Of a DNA stretch of 64,000 nt, positions 12,801 through 27,800 are shown piece by piece. The stretch lies in NCBI GenBank assembly GCA_020064725.1, contig JAGTWJ010000001.1:6386001-6450000 (forward strand). Reading direction: 5' to 3'. Under the pieces are notes generated by a model. It searched no databases. It was not told the origin of the DNA and saw only the letters and a list, made by a program, of their open reading frames with translations. A program made the translations under genes and the position numbers. Origin of the DNA: Drechslerella dactyloides (taxonomy: Eukaryota > Ascomycota > Orbiliomycetes > Orbiliales > Orbiliaceae). Within the stretch, counting starts at the first letter, position 1, and the number at the start of each line of letters is the position of its first letter.

Positions 12801-15800
12801 GAGGGAATGTTTTCCTTCCTGTCGCGGAGAGGCTTTGGCGGTGTTGCCACGTCAGTGCTAGTGCCCCCCGCTATTAGTGGAGTCGTCGCTGCGGAGGCTT
12901 TCATGCGCCAGGCACCAATGGATAAGGGCGACGGTGATAGCAAATCCAGGTCGTCGTCGCCAGAGTACCAGGTTGCAGACAAGCCTAGCTCACCTACCGC
13001 GTACCGTATGCACATGCCTGGTGGCTTTGATGATGAAGATATTGAGATGCCACAGGAACCAGAGACGACGGCACCTTCGTTTGAAGCGGTACTCGATGCC
13101 GCTGTTGAAGAGTCGAAGAACGAGGTCGAGAGAGAGGTGCTGGGGTCCATGGGGCCAGAATCTGAGCCTGCTGCTGTTGAGGTGGTACGTGCCGAGGAGC
13201 AGCAGGTACCGAGATCGATATCACCTGTCGTGCTCGAGCCGGACCATACGCAGGATGGCTCCAACGTTGCATCGCTAATCGAAGCCGCTGTTACCACGCC
13301 TATCGCCGACGCCGATTCGATCGTTCTGATTCCCGCCGTTGACCCGCCAGTTGTTACGCTCGGACCCACACCCGTTACCGATGAAGACATCGATCGAGAC
13401 GCCTACTCCACACCACCTTTACCGCAGCCATCGTATACTGACGTTGCTCCTACTAGCGTTGAAGAGCATGCTGCCGATACGACCTCGATTGTGGAGTCGG
13501 AAATACCTGGAGATCGAGACACACCTATTCCACCTATCGACATTCAGGTTTCGCGTGCTTCCACTCCTAGCGAGGCGGACGGAGACCATAATGATGAAAT
13601 CCAGAGCATAGGCGCCATAGGGTCAGCGTTGTCCTCTCCTGAATTTGTTCCTGCTGGGATAATGGATTCTCCCGAGGTCGAGCCTTGGGTTCCCAGGCGG
13701 AGGCGGAGACGGTCGAGTCCTAGTGACTTTCAGCCACCCGCAATACCACCTGACCTATCCAGGCTTGATACTGGTGACTTTGCGGCATTCCATGGCATTT
13801 CAATTGAGCCTGTTGGAACGGGTCTGACACCCGGTGGGCATCCGATTCCTGAGCTTATCTTCACATCGCCTACCGCTTCATATGCCCCGTCTGCTGCTTC
13901 GTCAGGCCCGCATAGCGAACACGGTGACAACCATAGCGAACATGAAGCTGAGCCCGATGAGGAGAGACAAGCTCCTGGGCCATCCGAGACCACTGTTGTG
14001 ACTCGCCAGATCCATTCCGATGAGGAGAGTGTTGAGGGTATACATGAGACGGCTGTGAGAGAACGCGAGCCGCATTCTTCTGATGACTTCCCAGAGCGCC
14101 ACGATCCGCAATTCGGAGAGTTCTCGAAGAACTGGTTACCCGAGGATATTGCAAGGCCAGATTCTTCCGGTGGCGAGTCTGCTGAAGACTTGGAACTCGC
14201 AGGACGCAGCCACTTGTATAGAATGTCCGGATGGATTGAGGCTTTACCGGTTCTGGAGGAAGTTGAAGAGGATGATTTACATCACCAGCATCCTGAACAT
14301 TCCCATGGCGATCCTGAACAGTTCTCAACGGAGCGCAAGTCACTTGAAGATGATCCGGTGGCTGTCCATCCCTCGCTAGACCGTTTGTCAACGGACGGTC
14401 TTGTGCTGGAGCATGCCGATGAAGTGCCGGCTTCGCCTACTACCCAAGTGGTAGAGAGTGACGACGAAATAGCCGGAGATACTTCCGGACTGGGTAGAGA
14501 AGGACCTCTCGTGATTGGGGACATGGACCAAGATGTTGAGGAAGAGATTATTCTGTCGAAAGAGCCATCTTACTTGCCTTCCGTTCTTCCGACCCTTGCA
14601 GATATTGTAGCTATGGAAGATATCGACGACCTTGAGAATCCACAGCTACCGACAAGCCCAGCACCGGTACTATCTGATATCGGCGACGAGCCACCAGCTG
14701 GCGCCGCGGAAGACATGGAGGCGTTCCTTGAGGCTACCCGCGGCGCTTCCGAGACCCCAGGCGGTATCTCTGGTATTGATAACATACTCCAGGATCATCG
14801 CCCGCACGGCTATGTGGAGTCCTTGCCGTCTGACGCCGAAGACGAGGAGCGGGCAGTCCCCCTCGTGGAGTCGCCACCGGAGGCCGCTGCCACCGCGCTT
14901 GATATTCAGGACAGCGACGCTGAGCCCTTCGTGGAGGCACTTGAGGGTTCGTCGCCTATTGATGACGTTCAGCCGCCCGTTTCAACTGTACGAGAGTTGG
15001 ATACAGATGCTATGCCTCTGCCGATTGTTTCTCCCTCGTCTCCCTCGTCCTCTTCTCCTATGCGCGTGGATACGTCAGTACCATCAGTTCCACAGGTTGT
15101 CGAAGATGTCCCGACACAGGACCCGGAGCCAGTTCATTCGACCATTCCATCGCTGCCTGTATCTGAACCCGAGCAATTATCGCCGAAGGAAGAGAAGGCT
15201 ACTTCGTCACTCAAGCCGGATGCTTCGGCGGAGCCCTCTGGTTCGGGTTTCTTCGGGTTTAGATCTTTTGGTCGAGCATTCGGCCTTCGAAACTTTTCAC
15301 CCTCAATCCTCGCGTCAAATCGGCCAAAGGAGGTTACTAAGACTGCTGAGGAGGCCCGCAGGAATACCGCTTCACCAGCTGTGTCTGATTCGATCGATAT
15401 GGGCAGCACAGCTGGCCGCGACTCACCTTTGCAGACCACACGTTCCGTCAGGGGAGCACCGAGAGACGGGAACTTTATTCCTGAGTCCGTTACCGATTCA
15501 ATTGACGATACGGAACAGCTTAGAACGCCGACAGTAGGCGCTAGATCGACGGTTGAGGGCGTCCAAAGTTCCCCAATTGCGCCAAGGGACGAAGCTCGCT
15601 ATCGGATTGGAGCACCCGCATCTGTAATAGGCGAGGCGGTTGAGGAAACGCTCCCCGGCTCGCCAGGGCTACGCTCGACTGTCATTACACCGCCGCCGCA
15701 AATCATTGGCGGCGCGAGCGCCATCGGGCTGCCTGAGTCGCCACTGGAACAAAGGACGCCTGGACGGATGCGTGTCCAGATGGTCCGAGGAGAGGATGGC

Positions 15801-18800
15801 CAGCTTAAGGTCAATGTTCAGCGGGAACAGGAGCCTACAGCCTCTGCGTCCGCTGAACCGGCTTTTACAACCGAACCACAACCTCGGCACCGATATCCGG
15901 TTCCCCCGTCTGTCGACCCAGTATCATTCGGACTACCTGCATCTCCTCCTCCACCCTCAATTGCCTCGATTTCAGAGGCTATGGCCTATCCCCCACCCCC
16001 GCCAAGTATACCGGATAGTGTCCTGCCGAACGAGCGGATGTCAGTTGCACCACTGCAAACATCACCTTCCATGCCTACTCGCTCGGTGGCAGGCTATCAA
16101 GCTTCGGAAGCAGAGGCCCTACCTGTTTCACAGATATCACAATCATTACCATATGTTCCGGAGACTGCGGGTTTCCCGCCTGTGCCTGAGAGCGAGATAC
16201 CACAGTCACGACAGTCGGCGATTCCGTTGTATGCCTCTGCACGTCCATCTGCGGCCATTCCAGATGCCGAGACATATAGCTTGCCTGCATCACCTCCTCC
16301 ACCGTCTCTGCCATCCATCTCGGAAGCTCTTAGTTACCCTTCAATGCCAGCCAGCAGGAAAGAACGTTCTTCTTCTATACCGGTCCGACAAGCACGGAGA
16401 GTTGGAACTTACACGCCATCAGTACTGCCACCGTCATCTCGCCCTCCTCTTTCGTCTGCTCCACAAGCCGAGGAGGTTCCAAAACATGCACCGGAATCGA
16501 TACCAGGGCGCCACTTCTACGCGCCGACACAGACACCACCTCCACCACTACCGAAGCTCGATACGACGGTCTCTGAACACCAAGCTCATGATGTCCCGCT
16601 CACGTCTTCTGCGCCTGCTTCGGCGGCATCCGAAGCTGGGACCCTTCCTTCGTTGCCCCACAGCGTTGCATTTTCGGCCTTGCCTTCGCAGCAGTCTTAC
16701 TCGCCCCGCGTAGCAAGAACTCCCAGGACGCAGCAAGCCCGTGAAATCCCGTTACCTGCGGCCCAGACCCCGCCACCTTTGCCCCAGTCTGCCTCACAGC
16801 CATCACAGAGTGTTCCTGATACACCTTATCACGGCATCGACCCATATACCAGTGCTCTGCCAACTTCCCCGGAGCAATCTAGGCGACTGCCATACCGACG
16901 GGAGACACCCTTAGGTCGACAAATCGAGCTTCCCGGCTCTCCTGACCCTGAAAGAATGAGAGGCTCTCCAGAACTTCGAAGAGGACCCTATGGGCCACAC
17001 GACATCCAACTTCCTCCTTCAAGGATGGGTGACCGAGCGTCGAGTGCGATTCCTCTTGACTCGAGAAGGATCAGGTCGCGCGGTTTTTCTATTGGAACGG
17101 ATTCTGCCCCTCAACAGTCCGCTGCGGAGCGGGCTGCGGGTACTTCTCCAGTTTCCCCTGTTAATAAGCCAAAGGCACCGTTGGAGGAAACCGGTACCAA
17201 AGCTCGTCAGTCAAGAGTGACGTCTCCCCCAATTCAGTCTGGATCCCCGTTGCAAGATAGACGAAAGACACCGGCTCCGTCTGTGACCGAAGTCCAATCA
17301 GCAGTTCCCTCATCACCTTCCAAAACTGTTGGGGAAATTGATTATCTTAGTGGATTGCTTCCAGAGGACGGACAGGGACCTGGCCGGCCTATCGATAGAA
17401 CTTTGGATAGTGTAGCTGAAGAGACTTATCAGCTCGCCGACAAGCCATCTGAGCCTGGATTCTACCCAGCCGAAAAGCCATCTCGGCCTTGGGACCGTGC
17501 CAGCAGCGGTGCTGAAGAGTTCCCAGCTCTGCAGAAAGATTCAACGCCTGTCGACTTGGACGAAACATCATACCCGATCCCAGAAACGCCACGCTCTCCA
17601 TCAGGACAAGCGGAGAAACCATCTGAGTTCATCTCTTCCGCCCAGTCTCCGGTTCAGGCATCAGTGCTCCCCTACGAGTCTTCTACGCCTAAGAGCGGAC
17701 GTCGAACTTCCATTTCAAAGTTATCCGACGACTCCCCTGATATCGTGCGTCCGAAGTCCAATGCACCTTCCCAGACTGATCCTCTATTCGAAAGGCCGGG
17801 CAAAGAGTCGAGCATCCTGACAGCTGAAACGGGGCCATTGTACGCTATGGATCAAAGGGAAACAGCCGTAATGCCACTTTTGATCAGACCCTCTGAACCG
17901 GTTGTTGAAGAGATCATCGAGACACCTTCAGAGAAGCCTACGGACATTACTCAGACCGATGAGATTTTGTCGCCGGCCGTATACGAGGACGCTGAGGCAG
18001 CATTGGTTCCAGAGATTGCGGCTCCAGAGCCAGTTGTGGAAAATATCGTCCCAGTTCAAGATACAGCTAAGACAGTGGATCCGGCATCCTCGACTGTTAC
18101 TCCTGTCCACGCACAACCACAGAGTCAGGGTTCGGGCGCCGGTTGGTGGAGCAGATGGACGACACCGTGGGCGGGGTCGAACAAGCCAGCGACTTCACCT
18201 TCGCCTTCACCCAGACCCACGGAGCCAGTTCAGGCTTCAGTTCAATCTCCTCCCCCGATCGCTCAGACGGCCCCGGGACAAGTTACCTCTGATGTACAGC
18301 CTGAGAAATCGAAGGACCCGCTTCAGTTAATGTTTGAGACGCCTGCTGTCGCGCCTGTTTTTCTACCCGACACACAGGGTGTGGAGCACCTGCAGCAAGA
18401 GTATACCTCATCAACTACTGATATTCTAGCGTCCGAAGTGGTTTCTACACCTGCTGAATATGTCTCGGTCCGACCCAAGACCCGTGCGCCTCTCCCAAGC
18501 GAGATAAGGATTGCCAAGATTGGACCGACTTCTACCGTTCGTAGTGATCCATCTTCGGTGGAATCACCGCTCACCCCTCGCCCTCGGCAACAGCCTTCCG
18601 CGCCACCTGTAGAGGTTTCGCCTACTTCAGTCGAAGAGCCCGAAGAGCCCCGCGAGACGATCGGTCAACGTCGCCCTGCTTCGACTTCTAGTGCCTCAGC
18701 TTCCGGGTATGGCGATGACGATGTTCTCCAACCACCTTCGAGCCCAGCTTTATCGAGCAGATCTACACGGAGTTTGCGTCATGCCAGCACTTCAGACCGC

Positions 18801-21800
18801 GGCCGACGGGTTTCAGAACTGCAGTTGTCGGGTGATATGTCCCGAGATTCGTCTCTCCGTGAACGTCGCCATTCTCGCCATTCAGTTATTACAGAAGATA
18901 GCGAAACGCTCCCGTCCAGTACTCGCGATTATCGTTATAGGTACTCCACTATTAGCGATCCCGGAGCCCATGATGTAGTACGATACGCCGCCTCCGACAC
19001 TTCGCATACACCTGCTAGTTCCATCCGCGACAGGCCAAAATCTTCGCGCAAATCAATCGTCCCAGATGAGGAAGCTCTGAAAGCACCCTCTACCGAGAGC
19101 GAGAAAAGTCGCCATTCTAACTCGCGACACTCGCACAAAGACAAAGCCGACAAAGAAGATAGCAACTTGCTCTCGCCATCTGCAGAGCGCAGCAGTCGAC
19201 ACAAGGAACATAAAGAGCACCGCGAACGCCGTCATAGATCTCGCAGCCGGGATACTCGAGACCAGGGAGACGCCGACCAATTTGACGATGCTATGTCTGT
19301 TATGTCCGTAAAGACTGATCGGAGCTCGCGTCATAAGCATCGCGAACATAAGGAACACAAAGAGCATCGGGGACACCATAGGTCGCGTAGCCGAGACACG
19401 CGCGATCATGGGGATATCGATCAATTTGATGATGCTGTTTCGGTTATGTCTATGAAGACTGACCGTAGTTCACGCCACAAGCACCGCGAGCGCAACGACG
19501 AGGATAAAGAACATCGGGAACGCCGAGAGCATAAGGAGCACAAGGAGCACAAGGAGCATAAGGAACATCGTGACCGTGAAGGACGATCTAAAGATGACGA
19601 CACAGCCTCGATGATATCCGAGAAGAGTTCGCGTTCTAGACATCGCGATCGCGATGGGCGATCAAGGGATGATGACGCGGCTTCAATGATTTCCGAGAAG
19701 AGTTCACGTTCCAAACATCGCCACCGCGACAGCGAAACAGATTCTCTTCGTGAAAACCGGTATTCTGCCGAAATCGCTGACGATGCATTGTCTGTTATTT
19801 CGTCCAGCAGCCATAGGAGTTCTCGTCACCATAAACGACACCATTCGCACTCAAGACGACACGAAGATGATCGAGCAGATGCCCGAACACCGGTTCCAGA
19901 TGATGATGTGACGACTGCCTCGTCAACACGAGACGGAAGCCCACATCGTCACCATCGGAGTTCAAGCAGGGATCATCGTCACAAGCACGCTTCAACAGTA
20001 GCTGGGGATGAGGAACCTGACGCTTCATCGCATCGGGAGAGTAAATCACGTCACCGCTCCAGATCGTCAGTCTCAGCAAGAGAGCCCGACGACGGGGACG
20101 CCAGCGAGAAGCGGTCACATCACTCACGAACTTCCAGCCGCGATATCGGCGACTACAGCTCCTCCCGGCTGACACCTGTGGGAATCGCAACAACCTCGCA
20201 GTCGTCAAGTTCCAGGAGAGTCGCATCGCTCGACAACCAGGAGCTTCGCCCTTCGTCTACAAGAGAGTCTACTCGTCACCGTCGGCCAAGCATCTCGTCC
20301 ATACTGGAGCGTCAAGAGGAAGAAAGATCCAAGACACCACAACCATCTTCCTCGAGATCTAGGCCCGCAAGTGGCAGCATCTCCGATCGCATGAAAGCGT
20401 TCGAAGACTCTTCTGCAGGTACGGCAGAAAGGCCGCAGGTATTTGAAGTTCCTTCCCTCAATATATCGACGCAATCATTGAGGACTGGCGTACAGCTTGC
20501 TTCTCCTCTTGCCCCCACTGCCCAGAAAGAACAAGAACAAGACCAGACAGAGGACAATCTTCAGGTGCGCTCTAGTCTCAGAAAATCTGTTCCTAACGCT
20601 AGCAACTTGCAACAATTAGAAAAAGAAGGTTCGCGACCTGTAAACCCATTCTTTTTTCTCGAATCTCCCAGTCCGTCTTCTGTTCCGCCTCCCCTCCCTT
20701 CAGACTTACCTGTTGAAGATGCTTCTCAGAAGCCATTCATGGAAAGGCCTTCCCATAGTCCTGCTCGCATGATTCTAGATGTTCGACCTAGACGGAAACG
20801 AGACATTTACAACTTTTTGCGGACTTTCAACGTATCCGACGACGCTCTTTCACTTTATCACCTTCCACGAATCCCCCATGAGGACGAAGATCAAGACGAC
20901 AATGAATTTTTTAACAATGCTTTATCAACCTCTGATTATCAAGTCGAGTCCGCCTACGATTTACCCAAAGCGCCGAGCAGCGGACTCTCACCCATCTCAT
21001 TTAACATCTCACCTGGTCATGAGCGAGATGAAACCTCGAGCAAAGTGGGAGATCCAGTCGATTTACTGATTGAAACTGCTCCCGTGCTGCAAAATCGATC
21101 GTTTTCACCAACAACCCACCACCCGCGCGATTTTTCACTGCCAGCAAGTATTGCTGAGTCTCCGATATCCGATATTGTTACGCCATCAGTAATGAATACA
21201 AGGACACCCGCGATTTCCATAGAACAAATACACTCACCACTCTTGTCGCTTGTTATCGCGGATGACAGCGAAAATTCTCTTGAAGAGGGGACCTTGCCAC
21301 TGCCTGATCTAGAAAAGCGGGATTCGCCAGTCGTAGTTTCTGTCAAAGATGACGTGGCGCATTCAGAGTCGCAGTACAGCAAGGATGAGGCTATCCTAGT
21401 TCGAGACAGCAATAAAAGTGTGGGTCCTGAAGGTCATGAAATTTCGCTTCCGCCTGACACTGATTCTTTGCCCGAAAAACTCACGATTCCTTCGGAGCTC
21501 GAGTTCGACGCCGATGAATTACCTGGAAGTCGCCATTCAACGATTGTACAACCAGTAACACTAGTGGATGACCTTGTGGCTGAACCTCATGAGCACCATG
21601 CCTCTTTAGAGGGTATCCCTCTGCAGGACTCTTCATCTATTCATTCCTACTCTCTTCAGTCGATTGCTTCAAGTCTCCCCAAAATTCCACTGAGCAGGCA
21701 ACTAACACCTTGTGCTGCTGCGCCAATCTCCAATCTCCGCAATGCTGATGAGCCACATTTCGATGAGACGGACGAAACCCCTGCCGGAATTTCTCTTGGA

Positions 21801-24800
21801 GCATCTGAACAGTCTTTTCACCTACCCGAGACACACAGCCGAATACTCCACTTTGATAGTCCGGGCGTGCTCCCTGGAAGCAGGACTGAGTCGTTACACC
21901 ACGCGCTCATCGACAAAGCTTTCACGATATCAGAAGTCGATATTCCCCTGCTATCGCTTCCAGACGCTGAAGGAATTCCGGATGCTGACTCATATGAGAT
22001 GATTGCATTACCTTCTGGTCCTTCGTCGGTAACGTCGAGAAATTTGCCCGCGGAGTCAACCAGCTTCGTCATTCCCCTCGACTCTGTTTCGCGGTTCTCG
22101 GGTTTTGCGCCATCAAGCCATCATTCTAAGGGCGGCCCTGAAGGGCCAGCCGAACTTGTCGAGATCATCGAAGACCTTCCCGTTTTGCAGAGTAATGGGA
22201 CTTCTTTCAGTAGCGGCGGTGATTCCAGACAGCTCGACGCTTGCGGTGCAGTGCTACTCAATTCCTTGCCACCTAGCCGGTCAATCACACCTCTGCAGGC
22301 ATATCCAAGCGTCATTCCAGACGTTGCACCAATTCTAGTCCCTGGCGAGCCGGATTACGCATCACATGACTTACCTTTGAGTAGACCTACAACGCCAGAG
22401 GGTATCGGTCTATCGCTGCTTCCACATCCTGCTTTGGATGCCCTGCCACTGAGTCGCCCAGCTACGCCAATTGCGGAGGGTGAATTTTGTACTGCGAAGC
22501 AATCTCCTCAGTCAGCCTCAGAAGAGATCGATCTAGCTTCTGACATGAATTGTCCGACTGTGGTTGCGAAGAGCCTGTCGCGGCCACCGTCGGGGGCTAG
22601 CGGGCTTGTCTTTCCTGCAGACCTACCGCCGAGCACTGGGACTAGCTCTCGGATGTCTTTGGGCGCCCACGTTAATGACTTTCCGAATATGTGTGAGAGC
22701 GATATCATTCATTCGCCTTTGCTCTCAGAGGTTTCAGTATCCCTCGCGAAAGACAGAAAGCCAACTACCGACACAGAGGGCCAGGAACACACGCACACCC
22801 GATCGGATAATGATCATGAACAGCCCGGTCAGATGCTGGCCTTACCAGAAAGTGTACCCACCTCGCCGATTTCTATTGTTTTGGGACTCGACGACGGTCG
22901 TCTCCTCAGGTTCTCAGAATCCGACTCGAGGTCCCATTCGCCTGTTCTGAGTGCCTACCATGCACCTACTTCCTTCTGCGCCGCCCCGCTGTCCGATATC
23001 ACGGCTCCCAAGGATATGCCATCTTCGCCAGCCAAACTTGCCGAAGACGTGGCGCATTGTGTCGCTGATCACCAAATGGCGAACTTCCCTATCCTGCCGC
23101 GTAGTCGAGCTTCCACCTTGGCGTTATCGCCCGAGTTCGAACAGACCAAGCTTCATTTCGATTACCCGGGTCTCACTAAGTTGCCAATGGAAACACAATC
23201 TGACCTCGATGTTGCTGAATCTTTACAATCAGCAAGTATTTCCAATGCTCATGCGGAACACATGCAATCTTCGATATGGCCTGCAAACCTTCCCATCCAA
23301 GATGACAGCGCGTTAGCCTCTCTTGTAATATCCAAGCCAAACGCCGCAACTGAGGAACCTTTGATCTTCACACCTGAACACAGGGATTTACCAGCCTCAG
23401 AATCCGGAAGCCCGCACACTGTACTCAGTTTTGGACGGCATGATCTCCCGGTTCACGTTTTGCCTTCAGGGTGTCTTTCAATCTCCGAACAAAACAACTT
23501 TGAGGATGGCAGCGAGCCCAGCGATATCGTCCCGTCAACTCTGGCCCACAACTTCGATCTACCGGACGATGCTCCATCCTTGAGTCCTCACAACATTAGG
23601 AAGCTACATGTCAATGATCACCCGCAGCTTCCTCCGACAGAGTTTTCTGAAGTCATTGCCGTCGACCTAAGAGACCAAAAGGGCGAGATAAAGAAGTCTG
23701 AGCCTACCAAAATGCATCTTCCAGGATCTGCTCCATCATCTCCAAGCGTCCAAGCTATATGTTTCAACGCTTCCAAGGCGCATTCAATGCCAAGTTCGCA
23801 TTCCCGCAGCGTTTGCGAAGGGGAATCAGATCTATGTAATATTAACTCCCAACTACAACCTTTGGAGCCTGCAGCGGTCAGCTATCATCTTCCCGACTTG
23901 CCTCTATCTACCATCTCTATCATCGAACCCAGACAACTCGATCTCGAATTCTCTACGGAGAAGGCTCTCCCCGAGAGTTGGGTAGATCATCTGAGTAGAT
24001 CTCAGGACGCTGTTTCTCCATATGTGCCGCCTGCTATTGATACAGACCACGAAGCTGCTTCTCTCCCTCCATCTACTGCTGAATATGAAGTCCACTCTAA
24101 TGTTCCGCTGCCTCATGACGTCGAGTTCCATGCTCTTCCAGAGTCCCGGGCTCAAACGCCAATTCCTGTCGCACTGAGGAAGTCGCCTAGTATCATATCT
24201 GAGCACGCCGTACGGTTGCCGAGGTCTCCACTCAGATCTCCATTGTCATCTGTCTTCCTTGTCCACGATATCCCTGATGAGCCTCATGGCATCAATCTTC
24301 CTTCTTGCCGGACCTCGCCAGCTTTATCGGCAAAGAGAGCTCGATCTGTCGTTCATGATCTTCAATTCAAAACATTGGCTGCCAGCCCGCAACTTCAGGC
24401 GGAGGCGCTGGACGATACGGCGGCAATAGCCGTACCAGCTTCTCCCTCATTATATTCACTGGAAGATATACTGCCAAAGGACTCTATTGGTGTGTCACCG
24501 CTGAGGGGCACATCTGAGTTCTCCATAGATCAATTACTCGCTCCGGAAGCGCCGCATGGGCGTGTGGCAGAAGCTTCGCGCGAACCCTTTGCTCCGAGAA
24601 TATCGAAGACCCATGACGACGAAACAGTCGTATCAATTTTGCCCGTTCTTCCTGGTTCTCCCGTTCAAGGCCGCTATATCGAGGACAATATTTTCGAACC
24701 CAGCGAGCCTCGAGAGAATATTTATCCGGGTCTGCCCGTCAGCCATATTGGGAGCCCTAAGGCCGCGCCGATTCAGATCGAATTTCCTACATCCCCAAGA

Positions 24801-27800
24801 CGCACCGATGACTCTACACGTCTAGAGAAAGAGACCAATGAGACTACTTCCAAAGCTATCCCGCCTGATCAGTATCCGGCACTTCCAATCAGCCCTCCTC
24901 TGTCACCGAATGCTGTGCGGAACCTTCCAACAGATCCGGCAGAATTAAAAGAGCCTGCACATACAAATACAAATTGGAACTCTCCCGTCTTGCCTGCGAG
25001 CTACGCGGCTTCACTATATGGACATCATACTCTGCAAGAACTCCCACCGAAACTCCCCGAACTATTGGAAAGCACCGCGGATCGTCAAGCCGAACTCACT
25101 GTGCAGAACCTGCCGCAGGACTCATGCTCCACCATCACAGAGCCTCCGCTTGTTGCTCGAGAACGCGAGTTACCAGGAAGTCCTCTTGAATCGGTTATTT
25201 TCGATGGGTTCTTAGACGCCAACCTGCAGTATATCCCGTCCCTGCCTGATTCTCGTATAGATGAGCCAGAATGCGTTGAGAAAGTCCTCATGCCAACTAA
25301 GGCACATGACGCGCCCAGCGAAGCGTGTAGGGAGCTTCCCGCCTCTCATATGGGCTCGCCTCGCTTGCTTCCCGGTAATTTCGGCGGGTCAGTTCTATTG
25401 CCAATAAGCCGGTCGCATTCTTTGACTGGGATTGTCGAAGACGCCCTGTCTGAGCCAGTTAACCTCAACGTGCCGATTCAAGTGTCCGCGATACCGACTG
25501 AACCTCTACCGATAGAACTGCACCGCCTCGAGAGCGCTTTCGTCCTTCCGTCTAGCTGCCCATCAGACTCAAATTTCGTACCAGGCGCTCGAAGCATTCC
25601 TTCATTCGAGGATATCCCGCGTAGTCGTCCCGGATCAGGTTATGAACTCGCCTCTAGTATTCTCCCGCCACTTACGCAGCAACCTTACACCGACACGGAA
25701 CTTCCACACAGCCCGCCCAGAAGCCTGGCCCTGTCAATCGCTCTACGGGATGATAAATTCATTCAGTTGCCCTACAGCAGATCAGTATCTGTGCTCTCCG
25801 AAGCCAGGGAGGGGCTGCCATACGTTCCTGACCAACACCCGGTAACAGACACGGACCACATTTCTCCGAATCTCGAGGCTAGAGGAAATATTCGGCACCC
25901 CGTACTCTATCAACTTCCTGAGGGTTTGCCTTCGGATTTCGAATTCAAAATGTTGGACGATAACGAGGCTGCTGAATTGGCTGCCGATTTAGTCAGCCAG
26001 CATACAACCTATGGCGCAACGGAAGCCAAAGAAGCCTATTTCCCCGCGGACGCAATGAAGTCTCTGCCAGGAAGCGCACCGACGTCCCCAAGTCATAGTG
26101 TGCTAAGCCTTGCAATGGTGCCCCCGCACCTCCGCGAATTCTCTGATGAGCGCGACTTCTCTGTGGCCGATGCTGATTCCGAGGAGCTAGTTGAGCAGAG
26201 CCAAGGGGGTTTCTCTCTTGGGGGAAAACATTCACTGCCCATTTCCCGTTCCCCATCGGTCCCTCAAAGCTTCCCTGTGCAAGAGCAGTCCCATGGCCAT
26301 GAGGTGGCCCTTCCGAACGGTCCTTCAACTACTGCCAGCAGCCATGACTATGGAATGTCCCTCAGGGTAGCCGGCAATCTCTTCTCGGACAGCGAAATTG
26401 TTCTTCCTAGTAGCCGTCACTCGTCGCCAATTTTGCAGACTTCTTTCCGTGATCCTTCCGGCGCTGCCCTTCCTCCCAGCCCTTTGCACTCCCACTACGT
26501 CTGGGATCTAGAGGGAGAGCAGAAGCCGTCAACTGTTATCACCAAGCTAAGAGAACCATCTGAAGACCACGAGGCCCCTTGTGCAGTTGCTGCGTCCTCG
26601 ATATTCAAAGCTCCAAGCCCTGTTCATGGAAAGTGTTCTTTTACTGCGTTGGAGGCCAGTGGCTCGCATTCCCTCCAAGTGGACCATGCCCTCGTAACCC
26701 TTCCCGAAAGCGACTTGATTGCACACTCTCGCATGGATCAACACGAGAGCGGCCTTGAGATCCCTCTCCCAACTTCTCCAGAGTCTCATTCTTTGTCTGG
26801 GTCCCCCTGTCTTGGTCCGACGGGCAGGAGATTATCACTACCGCGCTCCTATGTTGACTCCGAGATACTAGCAGCGCAAGTCCGCGATGCCGCCGTCGAA
26901 ACCCTCCAGCCGCCAGCATTCGATCAATATGCTGCCCCGAGCCTCCCACCTACTCGTCCGCAGAGCCCACTATCGAATTTCCACCTTGCTGTCTCGACTA
27001 CGTCTGGCCAGCTACCCGCTTCCCACCTCGATTCACCCTTGGTGAGTCCAAGCCCAAGCCTTGCGGTGGTGACCTCTCCATCTATCAATTCACAGCAACC
27101 CCAATTCCCGCTTCTCCCACCGAGTCCACGCTCCGCTGCCATCGACTATACGCCATCGGAGGCTGCTCTCACGCGTGAATCCTTACCCTTATCAGTAATC
27201 GATTCACCTCCTCTGATGCCGATTCTCGCAAGCGAACTCGTATCGAGAGCTCCTGCCGTCAGTGAACATCACCAGCCCGGCGTCCTGAAGAAAAGCCCTC
27301 TCGCTGCTCCACCGCCACAAGCCTACGAGGCGATATCTTTACCATCATCTCCGTATACCGCTCTAGCTCCAGATGTTCGCAGCATCGAGATGGATGACTT
27401 ACCCCCTCTCCCTTCGACTGCCGCTGACTCACCCTTGACATCACCTGTTGAGTCGCCGGTATACCGCTATAAGATTCCTATGCCATCACAACCAAAGAGA
27501 TATATTCCGTTAGATCGCCTGGTTACTCGCTACGTGGATCAAAGCACCGAGAAGACAATCCGAAGAGCTGCAGAACCACCCGTCAATAGACAAGAAAATT
27601 CTGAGCCAACAGAGGTGGAGCATAGTGAAGTTCAGCCTGATATTCAAGGGTTCCTTCTACCTAGTTCCCTAACTGCCTCACCAACACTGGATGCGGAAGC
27701 CGAAAAATCAGTTGACGCCATTGCCGCCATAGATGTGGACGGGTTCCTCGTTGAATCACCACCTACTTCGTCCGCACTCGAGGCTGTGGAACCGGAGATC

